DNA of 64,000 nt from Prochlorococcus marinus XMU1410 (GTDB lineage: Bacteria > Cyanobacteriota > Cyanobacteriia > PCC-6307 > Cyanobiaceae), in the NCBI RefSeq assembly GCF_017696085.1, contig NZ_JAAORH010000001.1, forward strand, positions 372,001 through 436,000, given 5' to 3'. Shown here piece after piece: positions 18,025-27,609 of this stretch; position 1 is the first letter of the stretch; each line of letters begins with the position of its first letter. The notes beneath the pieces were generated by a model. The model saw only the letters and a list, made by a program, of their open reading frames with translations. It searched no databases and was not told where the DNA came from. The translations under genes and the position numbers were made by a program.

Positions 18025-18711
18025 TTAATTAACTTTTAATTCAACTATTCTTCCATCCTTAAATTTAGCTATTTTTTTTGCCCGATTTGCAACTTCATCT
18101 TCATGCGTAACTAAAACTATAGTTATTCCAGATTCATGCAGTTTGTCAAAAAGATCTAATACATCTTCAGTGGTTTTTGAATCTAGTGCTCCAGTAGGTT
18201 CGTCGGCTAACAAAATTGCAGGGTTATTGATAATAGCCCTCGCAATAGCAACTCGTTGTTGTTGGCCCCCTGATAATTGGTTTGGGCGATTATTCATCCT
18301 TTCTGAAAGACCAACTTTTTTTAAGGCATTCTTACCTCGCTCTAATCTTTGCTCAGGCTCAATACCAGCATAAATCATGGGCAAAGTTACGTTTTCAAGT
18401 GCAGTTGCGTCTGAAAGAAGATGAAATTGTTGAAAAACGAAACCTAATTTTTGGTTACGTATTTCCGCGAGCTCATCATCAGATAAATTCTCAACAGGAA
18501 TACCATTTAATTTATAAATACCTTCAGATGGTCTATCTAAACATCCAATAATATTCATAGCTGTACTTTTACCTGAGCCACTTGCTCCCATTACAGCTAA
18601 ATAATCACCTTTATAAATTTCTAAATTTATGCTGTCTAAGGCTTTGACAGTTAAATCCTCTTTCCCATATGTTTTAGATATATTTTCTAAACTTGCAACT
18701 TTCTTAGACAT
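18025..18711 (-). CDS. MacB/LolD/DevA-type ABC transporter ATPase
   Basis: 228 residues, a stand-alone nucleotide-binding domain. Walker A is GASGSGKST, the signature LSGGQQQRVAIARA, Walker B LLADEPTGALDS and the switch His is in LVTHE. Sequence and size fit the MacB/LolD/DevA group that works with FtsX-type permeases in lipoprotein or lipid export and efflux. No permease is adjacent; it follows ndhB by 16 nt on the same strand and is probably cotranscribed with it. Confidence 0.92.
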   Translation of the reverse strand: MSKKVASLENISKTYGKEDLTVKALDSINLEIYKGDYLAVMGASGSGKSTAMNIIGCLDRPSEGIYKLNGIPVENLSDDELAEIRNQKLGFVFQQFHLLSDATALENVTLPMIYAGIEPEQRLERGKNALKKVGLSERMNNRPNQLSGGQQQRVAIARAIINNPAILLADEPTGALDSKTTEDVLDLFDKLHESGITIVLVTHEDEVANRAKKIAKFKDGRIVELKVN

Positions 18712-18727
18712 TTATTGAAGAATTCTT

Positions 18728-20248
18728 CTAGGAAATATTGTTTGCTGTAGCAATAATATCTTGTAAGAAAGGAGTTTCTGACACTGCTGTATTGGCTAAT
18801 TTAAAAAGAGGATTAGATAGGATTCCTCCAAGAGCAGTTACCGCCACGCAAGTATAAAGTGCAATTCTCAAGGGAGGTAATCCTACAACTCCCCAATTAA
18901 TTTCTGGATATGATTTGACTATTTCAGAAGCTTCCTGTGGTTCTTTAACTACCATCATTTTTATCACTGAAATGTAGTAATAAATAGATATAACTGAAGT
19001 TACTAATCCAACAATTACTAGTAGATATTGATGATTTGCCCAACCTGCAAAGAACAAGTATATCTTTCCAAAAAATCCCAACATTGGAGGTAACCCTCCA
19101 AGAGATAGAAGACAAAGGCTTAAGCCTAATGTAATGAGAGGATCTTTTTGGTAAAGTCCTGAGTAATCAAGAATTCTGTCGGAGCCAGTTCTTAGTGAGA
19201 AAAGTATTACACAAGAAAATGCACCCAAATTCATAAATAAATATGCAGCCAAATATAAAACAGCAGCTGATAAACCATCTTGTGTACCAGATACTATTCC
19301 AATCATTACAAATCCTGCTTGTCCAATAGAACTGTAAGCTAGCATCCTTTTCATGGAGGTTTGAGCTAGAGCTACAACATTTCCTAGAGCCATGCTCAAT
19401 ATTGCCAAAATGGTAAATAAAAGTTTCCATTCTTCGTCAAAAGAAGAGAAAGTTGTGCTTAATATTCGTATTGCAAATGCAAAGCCAGCTGTTTTTGAAC
19501 CAACAGATAAAAAAGCTACTACAGGTGTAGGTGAACCCTCATATACATCAGGAGTCCATTGATGAAAGGGAACAGCAGCAATTTTAAAGGCAACTGTTGA
19601 CAAGACAAATACAAGAGCTAGTGAAGTAATAAAGGATGGCTTATTGATAATTTCTAAACCTATGGTCGTTAAGTTTGTTGAACCACTTAATCCATAAAGA
19701 AAAGAGGATCCATACAAATAGACCGCAGCAGCAGCTGATCCAACAAGGAGGTATTTTAAGGCCGCTTCTGAACTTCTTGGATCTCTCTTGAGGTAACCAG
19801 AAAGCAAGTAACTTGCTACAGATAAAGTTTCCAGAGATATAAATACACTAATAAGGTCAGTAGATCCACACAAAAGCATTGCTCCAAGGGTGGCCGAAAG
19901 AACTATCGCAGCAAACTCGCCAATTGGGCTACCACTTTGTTCTGTATAACGCCAACTTATAAGTAAAGATATTAAAGTTGATAAAGAAATTATTGCTCTA
20001 AATGCGATTGCCAAATTATCTGAATTAAAAGACCCAAGGAATGCGCTTTCTACAGGATTACTCCATTGCAATGCCAAACTAACGAGAGAGCTGCCAATTG
20101 ATAAATAGCAAATTATTGGTGCCCATTTTGAGGCAGTTTTTTCTCCAGCTAAATCTACAAGAAGTGTTCCAACAATACCTAATAAAATAAAAGCCTCTGG
20201 AATAATGGCTTGAGCATTTAAATTAATTGTAAAGATTTCGTTGGGCAC
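18728..20248 (-). CDS. ndhB: NAD(P)H-quinone oxidoreductase subunit 2 (NdhB)
   Basis: 506 residues, about fourteen transmembrane helices, of the antiporter-like ND2/NuoN family. Family blocks include [49 protein letters not shown] and [16 protein letters not shown]. NdhB is a proton-pumping membrane subunit of the thylakoid NDH-1 complex in respiration and cyclic electron flow. It is divergent from topA over a 175-nt region. Confidence 0.97.
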   Translation of the reverse strand: MPNEIFTINLNAQAIIPEAFILLGIVGTLLVDLAGEKTASKWAPIICYLSIGSSLVSLALQWSNPVESAFLGSFNSDNLAIAFRAIISLSTLISLLISWRYTEQSGSPIGEFAAIVLSATLGAMLLCGSTDLISVFISLETLSVASYLLSGYLKRDPRSSEAALKYLLVGSAAAAVYLYGSSFLYGLSGSTNLTTIGLEIINKPSFITSLALVFVLSTVAFKIAAVPFHQWTPDVYEGSPTPVVAFLSVGSKTAGFAFAIRILSTTFSSFDEEWKLLFTILAILSMALGNVVALAQTSMKRMLAYSSIGQAGFVMIGIVSGTQDGLSAAVLYLAAYLFMNLGAFSCVILFSLRTGSDRILDYSGLYQKDPLITLGLSLCLLSLGGLPPMLGFFGKIYLFFAGWANHQYLLVIVGLVTSVISIYYYISVIKMMVVKEPQEASEIVKSYPEINWGVVGLPPLRIALYTCVAVTALGGILSNPLFKLANTAVSETPFLQDIIATANNIS

Positions 20249-20312
20249 TTTATTAAATTGGATTAAATTAGATGTTTGATTGTGAGGGTCTAAGAGTTAA
20301 TCTTAACTTGAT

Positions 20313-20318
20313 TATAAT
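20313..20318 (+). promoter_or_regulatory. Possible -10 element upstream of topA
   Basis: A perfect TATAAT lies 105 nt before the topA start in the divergent ndhB-topA region. No good -35 hexamer is visible at the right distance. It overlaps the end of the small inverted repeat GTTAATCTTAAC. Confidence 0.3.
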
Positions 20319-20423
20319 TTGTGGGTATGATTTTTGAAATTTTCAGAAGAAAATACTTGAAAAAGCTTCAAATAATCATAATATGCCCTAACAGAACAAA
20401 AACACCAATTTTTGAAATAAACC

Positions 20424-23030
20424 TTGGATCACACACTTGTTATTGTTGAAAGTCCCACCAAAGCAAAAACTATAAGAAAGTTTTTGCCTCCTAATTTTGA
20501 AGTTCTCGCTTCAATGGGACATGTAAGAGATCTTCCAAAAGGAGCTGCTGAAATACCTGCTGCGGTTAAAAAGGAAAAATGGTCAAGGATAGGAGTTAAT
20601 ACAACAGAAGATTTTGAACCACTTTATATAGTTCCAAAAGATAAGAAAAAGGTTGTTAAAGAGTTAAAAGATGCATTGAAAGGTGCGAACCAGCTATTAC
20701 TGGCAACTGATGAAGATAGAGAGGGAGAGAGTATTAGCTGGCATCTCTTGCAAATACTTAAGCCTAAAATACCAACTAAGAGAATGGTTTTTCATGAAAT
20801 CACAAAAAAGGCAATTAATAAAGCTTTAGACCAAACAAGAGAAATTGATATGGAACTTGTTCAGGCGCAAGAAACAAGAAGAATCTTGGACAGGCTTTTT
20901 GGATATGAATTATCTCCTTTACTTTGGAAGAAGGTAGCCCCCCGACTATCTGCTGGTCGTGTTCAATCAGTTTCTGTAAGACTTCTTGTTAGGCGAGAGA
21001 GAGAAAGAAGATCCTTTAAAAAAGCTAGTTACTGGGGGATTAAAGCTTCCCTAGTAAAAGATAATATTACTTTCGAAACTAAATTATTCAGTTTAAACGG
21101 TCAAAGAATTTCTAACGGCTCCGATTTCGACGAACAAACCGGTAAATTAAAAGAAGGAAACAAATCTTTAATAATTGGAGAAGAACAAGTAAATGATTTA
21201 TTGAAGACTTTTTCCTCAGAGGATTGGTTAGTCTCAAAAATCGAAAAAAAGCCATCCACTCGTAAGCCAGTTCCTCCATTTACAACTAGCACATTACAAC
21301 AAGAAGCAAATAGGAAGCTTCGTTTGTCTGCAAGAGAAACTATGAGATGTGCACAAGGTCTATATGAGAGAGGTTTCATAACATATATGAGAACTGATTC
21401 AGTTCATCTCTCCGAACAAGCCACAAGAGCTGCTAGAGAATGTGTCAGTTCTATGTATGGAAAAGAATATTTATCTAACTCACCAAGACAATTTAATTCA
21501 ACTGCAAGAAATGCTCAAGAAGCTCACGAAGCTATTAGGCCGGCAGGTGAGGTATTTAAAACACCAAAGGAAACTAATCTAACTGGTAGAGACTTATCAC
21601 TTTACGATTTAATTTGGAAAAGAACTGTAGCTAGTCAAATGGCGGAAGCTAGGTTAACAATGATTAATGCTGAAATTAGCGTAGGGGATGGATTATTTAA
21701 ATCGAGCGGAAAAAGTATTGATTTCGCAGGATTCTTCAGAGCTTATGTCGAGGGAAGTGATGACCCAAGTTCATCCCTTGAACAACAAGAAATTATTCTC
21801 CCAAACTTAACAACTGGAACATGTCTTGAAGTTACTAATAAGGAATCTACTTTTCATGAAACTAAACCTCCTGCAAGATATACAGAGGCTGCATTAGTTA
21901 AAGTTCTTGAAAAAGAAGGGATTGGGAGACCTTCTACCTATGCCAGCATTATTGGGACCATAGTTGATAGAGGTTATGCGAATATATCTTCCAATACTTT
22001 GGCTCCAACGTTTACAGCTTTTGCTGTTACTGCTCTATTAGAAGAACATTTTCCTGATCTGGTTGATACTACTTTTACTGCAAAAATGGAATCTTCATTG
22101 GATGAAATATCTTCTGGTAATCTTGAGTGGCTACCATACCTAGAAACTTTCTATAAAGGTAAAAATGGTTTGGAGGTAAAAGTTCAGAAAACAGAGGGTG
22201 ATATTGATGGTAAAGCTTATAGACAAGTTGATTTCGAAGACCTTCCTTGCGTAGTCAGAATAGGCTCTAACGGACCTTGGCTAGAGGGTACAAAAATTGA
22301 TGAATCTGGTAATGAAATTCAGGCTAAAGGTAATCTTCCAATGGATATTACTCCTGGAGATTTAGATATAAAGCAAGTTGATCAAATTTTAAGTGGCCCA
22401 TCAGATCTTGGAACTGACCCAAAAACTGGGGAAAAAGTCTTTTTAAGATTTGGCCCTTATGGACCTTACGTACAATTGGGAAATAATGATCAAGATAAAG
22501 CTAAACCAAGAAGAGCTTCATTACCCAAAGAGTTGAAAACTGATGATCTAACTCTAGATGAGGCGCTTGTACTTTTAAGTTTACCTAGATTGTTAGGAGT
22601 TCATCCTGAAGGAGGAGTTGTTGAAGCTGATAGAGGAAGATTTGGCCCTTACATCAAATGGATTAAAAATGAATCTGAATCTGAAAATAGATCCTTAAAG
22701 AAAGAGGATGATGTTTTTACTGTTGATATAAAACGAGCATTAGAAATTCTTGCGATGCCAAAAATGGGTAGAGGTGGTCAAGAGGTACTTAAAGACTTTG
22801 GAAAACCGAAAGAATTTAAAGAAAAAATTCAAATATTAAATGGAAGATATGGTGTCTATTTAAAATGCGGCAAAACTAATGTTTCGATTGCCAAAGATAC
22901 TGACATAGAAAAATTTACCATAGATGAAGCAGTATCTCTTTTAGAAGAAAAACTAAAAGATAAAAAAGGCCCAATTTTAAAAAAAACAAAGATTAGTAAT
23001 AAAAAAACTATAAGGAAAAAGAAAAGTTAG
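20424..23030 (+). CDS. topA: DNA topoisomerase I
   Basis: 868 residues. The N-terminal TOPRIM domain has VIVESPTKAKTI and the acidic ATDEDREGE triad. The active-site Tyr is in FITYMRTDSVHLS (around residue 320). After the core, the C-terminus carries repeated topoisomerase C-terminal modules (FGPYGPYVQLG, RFGPYIKWIK, GRYGVYLKCG) instead of tetracysteine zinc fingers, and ends in a Lys-rich tail. The enzyme relaxes negative supercoils. The start is TTG at 20424. An 8-nt gap to the downstream lipoprotein gene suggests cotranscription. Confidence 0.97.
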   Translation: MDHTLVIVESPTKAKTIRKFLPPNFEVLASMGHVRDLPKGAAEIPAAVKKEKWSRIGVNTTEDFEPLYIVPKDKKKVVKELKDALKGANQLLLATDEDREGESISWHLLQILKPKIPTKRMVFHEITKKAINKALDQTREIDMELVQAQETRRILDRLFGYELSPLLWKKVAPRLSAGRVQSVSVRLLVRRERERRSFKKASYWGIKASLVKDNITFETKLFSLNGQRISNGSDFDEQTGKLKEGNKSLIIGEEQVNDLLKTFSSEDWLVSKIEKKPSTRKPVPPFTTSTLQQEANRKLRLSARETMRCAQGLYERGFITYMRTDSVHLSEQATRAARECVSSMYGKEYLSNSPRQFNSTARNAQEAHEAIRPAGEVFKTPKETNLTGRDLSLYDLIWKRTVASQMAEARLTMINAEISVGDGLFKSSGKSIDFAGFFRAYVEGSDDPSSSLEQQEIILPNLTTGTCLEVTNKESTFHETKPPARYTEAALVKVLEKEGIGRPSTYASIIGTIVDRGYANISSNTLAPTFTAFAVTALLEEHFPDLVDTTFTAKMESSLDEISSGNLEWLPYLETFYKGKNGLEVKVQKTEGDIDGKAYRQVDFEDLPCVVRIGSNGPWLEGTKIDESGNEIQAKGNLPMDITPGDLDIKQVDQILSGPSDLGTDPKTGEKVFLRFGPYGPYVQLGNNDQDKAKPRRASLPKELKTDDLTLDEALVLLSLPRLLGVHPEGGVVEADRGRFGPYIKWIKNESESENRSLKKEDDVFTVDIKRALEILAMPKMGRGGQEVLKDFGKPKEFKEKIQILNGRYGVYLKCGKTNVSIAKDTDIEKFTIDEAVSLLEEKLKDKKGPILKKTKISNKKTIRKKKS

Positions 23031-23037
23031 AAAAAAT

Positions 23038-23541
23038 ATGATTTTAAAAAAAAAAGAATTTTTTTTATTAATTTTTTTAATTTTCTTGCAATCATGCTCT
23101 GGAGGGAGGATTGGAGATTTTCTTGAAAGTAGTTTTAATGATTTAGAAAAAACAAGCAAAAATGAAGATTTACAAAATAACTTATTAAATAAAAAAGATA
23201 TAAATTTAGAAAAAGAAAACAAAAAATTTGATGATAAAAAAAATAAAAAAATTAAAAAAGTAGTGAAGCCAAAAAATGATCCAGAAAATAAAAAAGATAT
23301 AAATTTAGAAAAAGAAAACAAAAAATTTGATGATAAAAAAAATAAAAAAATTAAGAATCTTTCAAAAAAAAGAAAAATTGAGCTTCAATCTTACAAAATA
23401 ATATTCATTTTAAAAGATGTAGATCCAAAAGATCCCACTGAAGAGTTGAGTTCCATATTGAGTAATTCTGAGGTAAATTTTGAAATAGAAAAGATTGAAC
23501 GTATCTTAGATTCAAAAAATAAAAGTATGAATAAAAATTAA
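23038..23541 (+). CDS. Lys-rich putative lipoprotein with internal duplication
   Basis: 167 residues. The N-terminus MILKKKEFFLLIFLIFLQSC is a signal peptide with a lipobox (LQSC), so the protein is probably lipidated and exported. The middle is a highly charged Lys/Asn/Asp region containing two identical copies of KKDINLEKENKKFDDKKNKK, 33 residues apart. The C-terminal 60 residues (YKIIFILKDVDPKDPTEELS) look like a small folded domain. Not recognised as a named family. It sits between topA and the DUF2232 membrane protein. Confidence 0.65.
   Translation: MILKKKEFFLLIFLIFLQSCSGGRIGDFLESSFNDLEKTSKNEDLQNNLLNKKDINLEKENKKFDDKKNKKIKKVVKPKNDPENKKDINLEKENKKFDDKKNKKIKNLSKKRKIELQSYKIIFILKDVDPKDPTEELSSILSNSEVNFEIEKIERILDSKNKSMNKN
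23188..23354 (+). repeat. Direct repeat, two identical 68-nt copies with 99-nt period
   Basis: Bases 23188-23255 and 23287-23354 appear identical. They lie in frame inside the lipoprotein gene and encode the same charged segment. Identity at all third positions argues for a recent duplication. The spacer encodes a different short sequence (VVKPKNDPE). Confidence 0.9.
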
Positions 23542-23561
23542 TTAAAAATATTCAACAAAAA

Positions 23562-24200
23562 ATGAAAATAACAACAAAAACTGAAGCATTAAATATTGTC
23601 GAGACCTCTTATTTAGCATCTCTTTCGTCTTTATTATGGGTTGCATTATATTATCTGCCAATTGGGGGAGCTTTATTAAGGTTGATTTTACCCCTCCCAA
23701 TGATCTTGTTGCACTTGAGAAGGGGAAGTAAAATTGCATTGGAAGGACTTTTAATACAATTTCTACTTTTATTCATAATTATGGGTCCTGTTAGAGGAAC
23801 TTTATTTTTATTTCCTTATGGGATTTTGGCTTTTTGGCTAGGTTGGTGTTGGTTTAAAGAAAAGAGTTGGAAGCTTAGTTTAACTGGGGGAGTTGTTATT
23901 GGAACCCTTGGCTTCTTAATAAGAGTAATAGCATTATCTACTTTGGTTGGAGATAATCTTTGGGTGTTAATTACTAGAGCGAGTTATGGTCTAATAGAAA
24001 AGTTAATTGGATTATTTAATTTACCTTTATATCCCTCAATTTTGAGTATACAACTAGGTGCAATTTTATTAATAATTTTTCAAGAAATAGTTTATGTTTT
24101 AACTGTACATGTAGTTGCCTATTCTCTGTTTCCTAGATTTAAATTAACCATCCCAGATCCTCCAAGATTGTTAAATAGCTTAGTTGATTTTAAGAATTAG
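23562..24200 (+). CDS. DUF2232 multi-pass membrane protein
   Basis: 212 residues with five to six transmembrane segments, beginning MKITTKTEALNIVETSYLAS. The pattern LPIGGALLRLILPLPMILLH and GPVRGTLFLFPYGILAFWLG are typical of cyanobacterial DUF2232 proteins, which resemble S-component-like or YybS membrane proteins. Function unknown. It starts 20 nt after the lipoprotein and ends 11 nt before the CobT-family gene, so the four genes from topA on may form one transcript. Confidence 0.78.
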   Translation: MKITTKTEALNIVETSYLASLSSLLWVALYYLPIGGALLRLILPLPMILLHLRRGSKIALEGLLIQFLLLFIIMGPVRGTLFLFPYGILAFWLGWCWFKEKSWKLSLTGGVVIGTLGFLIRVIALSTLVGDNLWVLITRASYGLIEKLIGLFNLPLYPSILSIQLGAILLIIFQEIVYVLTVHVVAYSLFPRFKLTIPDPPRLLNSLVDFKN

Positions 24201-24211
24201 AAAAAATAAGA

Positions 24212-25369
24212 ATGTACAGTACAGAATTAGGGATAAATTTTTTTGGAAATGAATCCAATAAAAAAAGACAACTCAATAAGATAGAAATACTGAAAAAGAA
24301 TATAAAAAATTTAAAAATATTTCTTATAATTGCTGGCACTAATACATCACAGATTCCAGGAATTTCCGCAGCAGGTATTAATCCAAAATCGAGGCGAACA
24401 ACTGCTCTCGCAGATGCTGAATTTTTACTTGAGGGTGCTTCAAAAGATCATAAATATAAATTGCCTCTTCTCAATGCAGGAGTAACTCCGGCCCTAATTA
24501 GTCATGTTTGTTCAAAGCTGATAAATACTTATCCAGTTATTGTTCCTCTGGGAATAGGAGCAAAGCCTTATTTTAATCATTTGGTTGTAGAAGATAGAAA
24601 TTTGGGCCCATCAAATTGTCTTACTACTGGTAAATCGATGACTAAAGAGAGAGTTTTAAATCTCTATGAGAAAGGTCTTGCGATAGGAAAATCCTTAAAA
24701 CAACCAGTTTTAATTGCTGAATCTGTACCGGGGGGCACCACAACTGCTCAGGCAGTAATGGAAGCTTTTGGTTTGCAGGTATCTAATTTAGTAGGGAGTA
24801 GTTTATTTAAAGCTCCAAGAGAACTAAGAAGACAGGTAATTAAAAGGGGACTTTTAAATGCGAATTTTAAGGCTGATTCCGACTCTTTTGATGTTGTTGC
24901 GGCAGTAGGTGATCCTTTCCAAGCTTTTTCAATGGGTCTATTAATTGGTGCTAGGTTAGCAAAACAACCTGTAATATTGTCTGGAGGAAGTCAGATGTTA
25001 GCAGTCATTTTGCTTGTATTAGAATTTTTAGGTGAAAAAAATAAAGATGAATTTATTGAAGATGTTTTTATTGCGACATCTGGGTGGCTTGTGAAAGATA
25101 ATTCTCTAAATGATTTAGTAAATCTAATTAATGAAAAATATGATGTCAAATTATTAGGTTTAGCCAGTCCTTTAAATTTTAAATCTTCAAAATACAAAGA
25201 ATTGAAGGATTATGAATTAGGTCATGTAAAAGAAGGTGTAGGTGCTGGTGGAATATCATTGCTTGCTTTTTTAGATGGATTTAAAAATGAAGAAATAGTT
25301 TCATTGTGTCAACAAAATCTGGAAATGATGAAGGGCCTAGGTCAAATTTCTTTAGAGAAGGATTGCTGA
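24212..25369 (+). CDS. CobT-family nicotinate mononucleotide-dependent phosphoribosyltransferase-like protein (TIGR00303)
   Basis: 385 residues. The glycine-rich block IAGTNTSQIPGISAAGI, LLNAGVTPALISHV, ESVPGGTTTAQAVM and the C-terminal HVKEGVGAGG fit the TIGR00303 branch related to CobT. CobT activates the lower ligand base of cobalamin. Prochlorococcus is reported to make pseudocobalamin, with adenine as the lower base, so this protein may act on another base or have another role. The next gene's ATG follows its TGA directly with no gap. Confidence 0.8.
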   Translation: MYSTELGINFFGNESNKKRQLNKIEILKKNIKNLKIFLIIAGTNTSQIPGISAAGINPKSRRTTALADAEFLLEGASKDHKYKLPLLNAGVTPALISHVCSKLINTYPVIVPLGIGAKPYFNHLVVEDRNLGPSNCLTTGKSMTKERVLNLYEKGLAIGKSLKQPVLIAESVPGGTTTAQAVMEAFGLQVSNLVGSSLFKAPRELRRQVIKRGLLNANFKADSDSFDVVAAVGDPFQAFSMGLLIGARLAKQPVILSGGSQMLAVILLVLEFLGEKNKDEFIEDVFIATSGWLVKDNSLNDLVNLINEKYDVKLLGLASPLNFKSSKYKELKDYELGHVKEGVGAGGISLLAFLDGFKNEEIVSLCQQNLEMMKGLGQISLEKDC

Positions 25370-26368
25370 ATGTTTTCAAAATTTGCAACAAGAAGAGAAT
25401 TTTTAAATTGTGGTAAGCTTTCGCTTTTATTTTTCTTAAACTCTTGCAGTAATCTACCTAATAAAGTAAAAATTGCATTACAAAATTCTTTTTATCCAGA
25501 ATCTTTTAAAGATACGATTCCAAAAGATTGGAAGCAGGAAAAAATTAATTTTGAAAATATTCAGCTACAAAAAAATAGAAGCACAATTTTGAATTCTGAC
25601 TTTACTTTAATAAATGATGGATGGATTTCTAGTATAGATTTTTCAGAATTTGAAAAAATAAATGAATATGCACTGTTCGAAAATTTGGATAAGAGATCGA
25701 TAGATTTTTTGGGAAGCTTTAATCAAAATCAGAGGAGTAAATTATTTCCTATTGGCGTAGTACCCTATACAATCATCATTAAAAATAATAAAGAATTAAT
25801 AACTTCAGCAAGAACATCTTGGGATTTTCTTCTTTCTGAAAAATTAACTGGGAAAATTATTTTTCCTCAAAGTCCCAGAATAATATTGTCAATTGCTCAA
25901 AAAATTAATTCATCTAATTCTTTAAAAAAACTCAAAAGCCAAGCTATGTTATTTGATGATAAAAATATGCTCAATTGGTTGATTAATTCTGATGCTATTG
26001 TCGCAATAGTTCCTTATAGTCTTTGTTCAAAATATTTAAAAATAGACCCAAGGCTTTCTTTAGTTTTCCCTAGCCAAGGCGTACCTTTGATGTGGCATTT
26101 TCTACTTAGTCGATCAAATCCAAATAATGCAATATTAATGAAATGGATTAAATCTTTAGAAAATAAATCAATAGTAGATAAATTAGTAAGCCAGGGTTGG
26201 TATCTTCCATTCAATAGTGATTATTTGCAAAGTAAATATAAAACTGAAATGCTCCCCATCTTAGGACCTTCTGAGAAATGTTGGGAAAATAGTTGGTCTT
26301 TCCCTGTCTTAACAAATGAACAAAAAATTAATCTTAAAAATATCTGGAATGAGTCCTTATCCCCATAA
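25370..26368 (+). CDS. Solute-binding-like lipoprotein with twin-arginine signal (PotD-like, orphan)
   Basis: 332 residues. The N-terminus has RREFLNC, a twin-arginine-like motif, then a hydrophobic run and the lipobox LNSC. The remainder resembles periplasmic binding proteins of the spermidine/putrescine (PotD) type in layout: SFYPESFKDTIPKDW, FPIGVVPYTIIIK, SWDFLLSEKLTGKIIFPQSP and AIVPYSLCSKYL. No transporter subunits are adjacent. It abuts the CobT-family gene with no gap and overlaps the converging aldo/keto reductase gene by 12 nt. The ligand is unknown. Confidence 0.65.
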   Translation: MFSKFATRREFLNCGKLSLLFFLNSCSNLPNKVKIALQNSFYPESFKDTIPKDWKQEKINFENIQLQKNRSTILNSDFTLINDGWISSIDFSEFEKINEYALFENLDKRSIDFLGSFNQNQRSKLFPIGVVPYTIIIKNNKELITSARTSWDFLLSEKLTGKIIFPQSPRIILSIAQKINSSNSLKKLKSQAMLFDDKNMLNWLINSDAIVAIVPYSLCSKYLKIDPRLSLVFPSQGVPLMWHFLLSRSNPNNAILMKWIKSLENKSIVDKLVSQGWYLPFNSDYLQSKYKTEMLPILGPSEKCWENSWSFPVLTNEQKINLKNIWNESLSP

Positions 26369-27499
26369 TCTTTTTGTAGGATTTTCAATTAAAAAGTTAT
26401 GAGTTTCCTTTAATAAATTTGGTATATCTAATTTACTAGGACATTTAGGAATACATTTATTACATTCTTGACAAAATGAGGAATTTTTTTCTTCCCACCA
26501 GTGGCCAGCTTTTCCTATTAAATTGTATCTTTCTTTTGCAAATTCTAATTGGCCATAACCAACAGATATATTTCTTAAACGAAGTATTTCTGGAATAGGC
26601 ACTTCATTTGGACATGGTAGACAAGATCTACATTGTTCACATTTGGTTGAGTTTAATCTTTCATTAGAAACTTCCTCAATTTTATTAAGGGCGCTTTTTT
26701 CAAGTTTTGTAAGCTTCTCAAATGAGTTTCTAAGTTTATGCGCAAATTCAAAATCTTTTTTGTTTGTCGCCCCTAAGGATAATGTTGTAATGCCTTTTGC
26801 GAGAAGAAATCGATACGCTAATTCTAATGGATGAAAAGGCTTAGAGGCCTCTATCAAAATATCACTTGGAGAATACAATCTACCGCCTTTATCTGCAGGT
26901 GATATCGCTAAAACTCCCATACCTTTTTTTATAGCTTCCTCTGCTAAAGCAATCTTAGATTGATCTAAATAATGTAAATGAAGACTACAAAAAGTAAAAA
27001 CTTCACAGTTAATTGCATCTTGAATTAGTGAATAACTTCCGTGAGAACTAAAACCGACTTGATCAACTAGTTCCTTCTCAAGTATCCAAGAAATGAATTT
27101 CTTACCCTCTCCAGATAGAACCCAATCTAGATGTTGTTTTAAGTTGAGTCCGTGAATTGCAAGATTATTAATTTTCTCGCGATTTAAATTTTTAAGAGAC
27201 TTTTTAAAATTATTTTTTAAAAAGTCAAAATCACCCTTTGGTAAAACTTTGGAAGTAATCACCCAATTTTTTTCTTTTATATTCTCTTCTATTGCTAATT
27301 TTTTTATTGAATTTCCAATAAGTGATTCAGCATCACCATAAGAGGGTGCTGTTTCTATGTGGTTAATTCCTACATAATATGCATTTTTTATTATGCTATG
27401 CATTTTTTCGAGACTTTCAGTTGCTCGCATTGTCCCCAAAGTGAATAAGCTCACTTTCGCGCCTCTACCAAATGATCTTTTTTGTGAATTAATAATCAT
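26357..27499 (-). CDS. Aldo/keto reductase with C-terminal Fe-S cluster motifs
   Basis: 380 residues. The N-terminal TIM-barrel domain has the AKR Asp/Tyr region GINHIETAPSYGDAESLIG and a catalytic-type VITSKV strand. The C-terminal 75 residues hold two ferredoxin-like sets, CEQCRSCLPCP and CQECNKCIPKCP, enough for two 4Fe-4S clusters. This architecture is widespread in bacteria as an 'Fe-S aldo/keto reductase' of unknown substrate. It is divergent from ribE. Confidence 0.87.
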   Translation of the reverse strand: MIINSQKRSFGRGAKVSLFTLGTMRATESLEKMHSIIKNAYYVGINHIETAPSYGDAESLIGNSIKKLAIEENIKEKNWVITSKVLPKGDFDFLKNNFKKSLKNLNREKINNLAIHGLNLKQHLDWVLSGEGKKFISWILEKELVDQVGFSSHGSYSLIQDAINCEVFTFCSLHLHYLDQSKIALAEEAIKKGMGVLAISPADKGGRLYSPSDILIEASKPFHPLELAYRFLLAKGITTLSLGATNKKDFEFAHKLRNSFEKLTKLEKSALNKIEEVSNERLNSTKCEQCRSCLPCPNEVPIPEILRLRNISVGYGQLEFAKERYNLIGKAGHWWEEKNSSFCQECNKCIPKCPSKLDIPNLLKETHNFLIENPTKRLWG

Positions 27500-27609
27500 C
27501 TAAATATGATCAATTTCTTTTTATTTACTCTTTAATTTATTTATAGTTGAAAATGATTTAAAGTAAATTAAAGTAAATACAAAATTTTGCAAAAATATTT
27601 TTTTAAACT

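Noticed and set aside
18019-18044. Terminator between birA and the ABC ATPase
   Set aside because: Only a 7-bp A/T-rich stem (TTGAATT/AATTCAA) with a long loop and no U-tract.
18282-18551. 89-codon plus-strand frame
   Set aside because: Antisense to the ABC ATPase with intact Walker and signature motifs.
22977-23321. Phe-rich frame on the minus strand
   Set aside because: Antisense of the Lys/Asn-rich lipoprotein gene; AAA codons read as TTT.
27500-27609. FMN riboswitch before ribE
   Set aside because: No RFN-like conserved segments; the stretch is plain AT-rich sequence.
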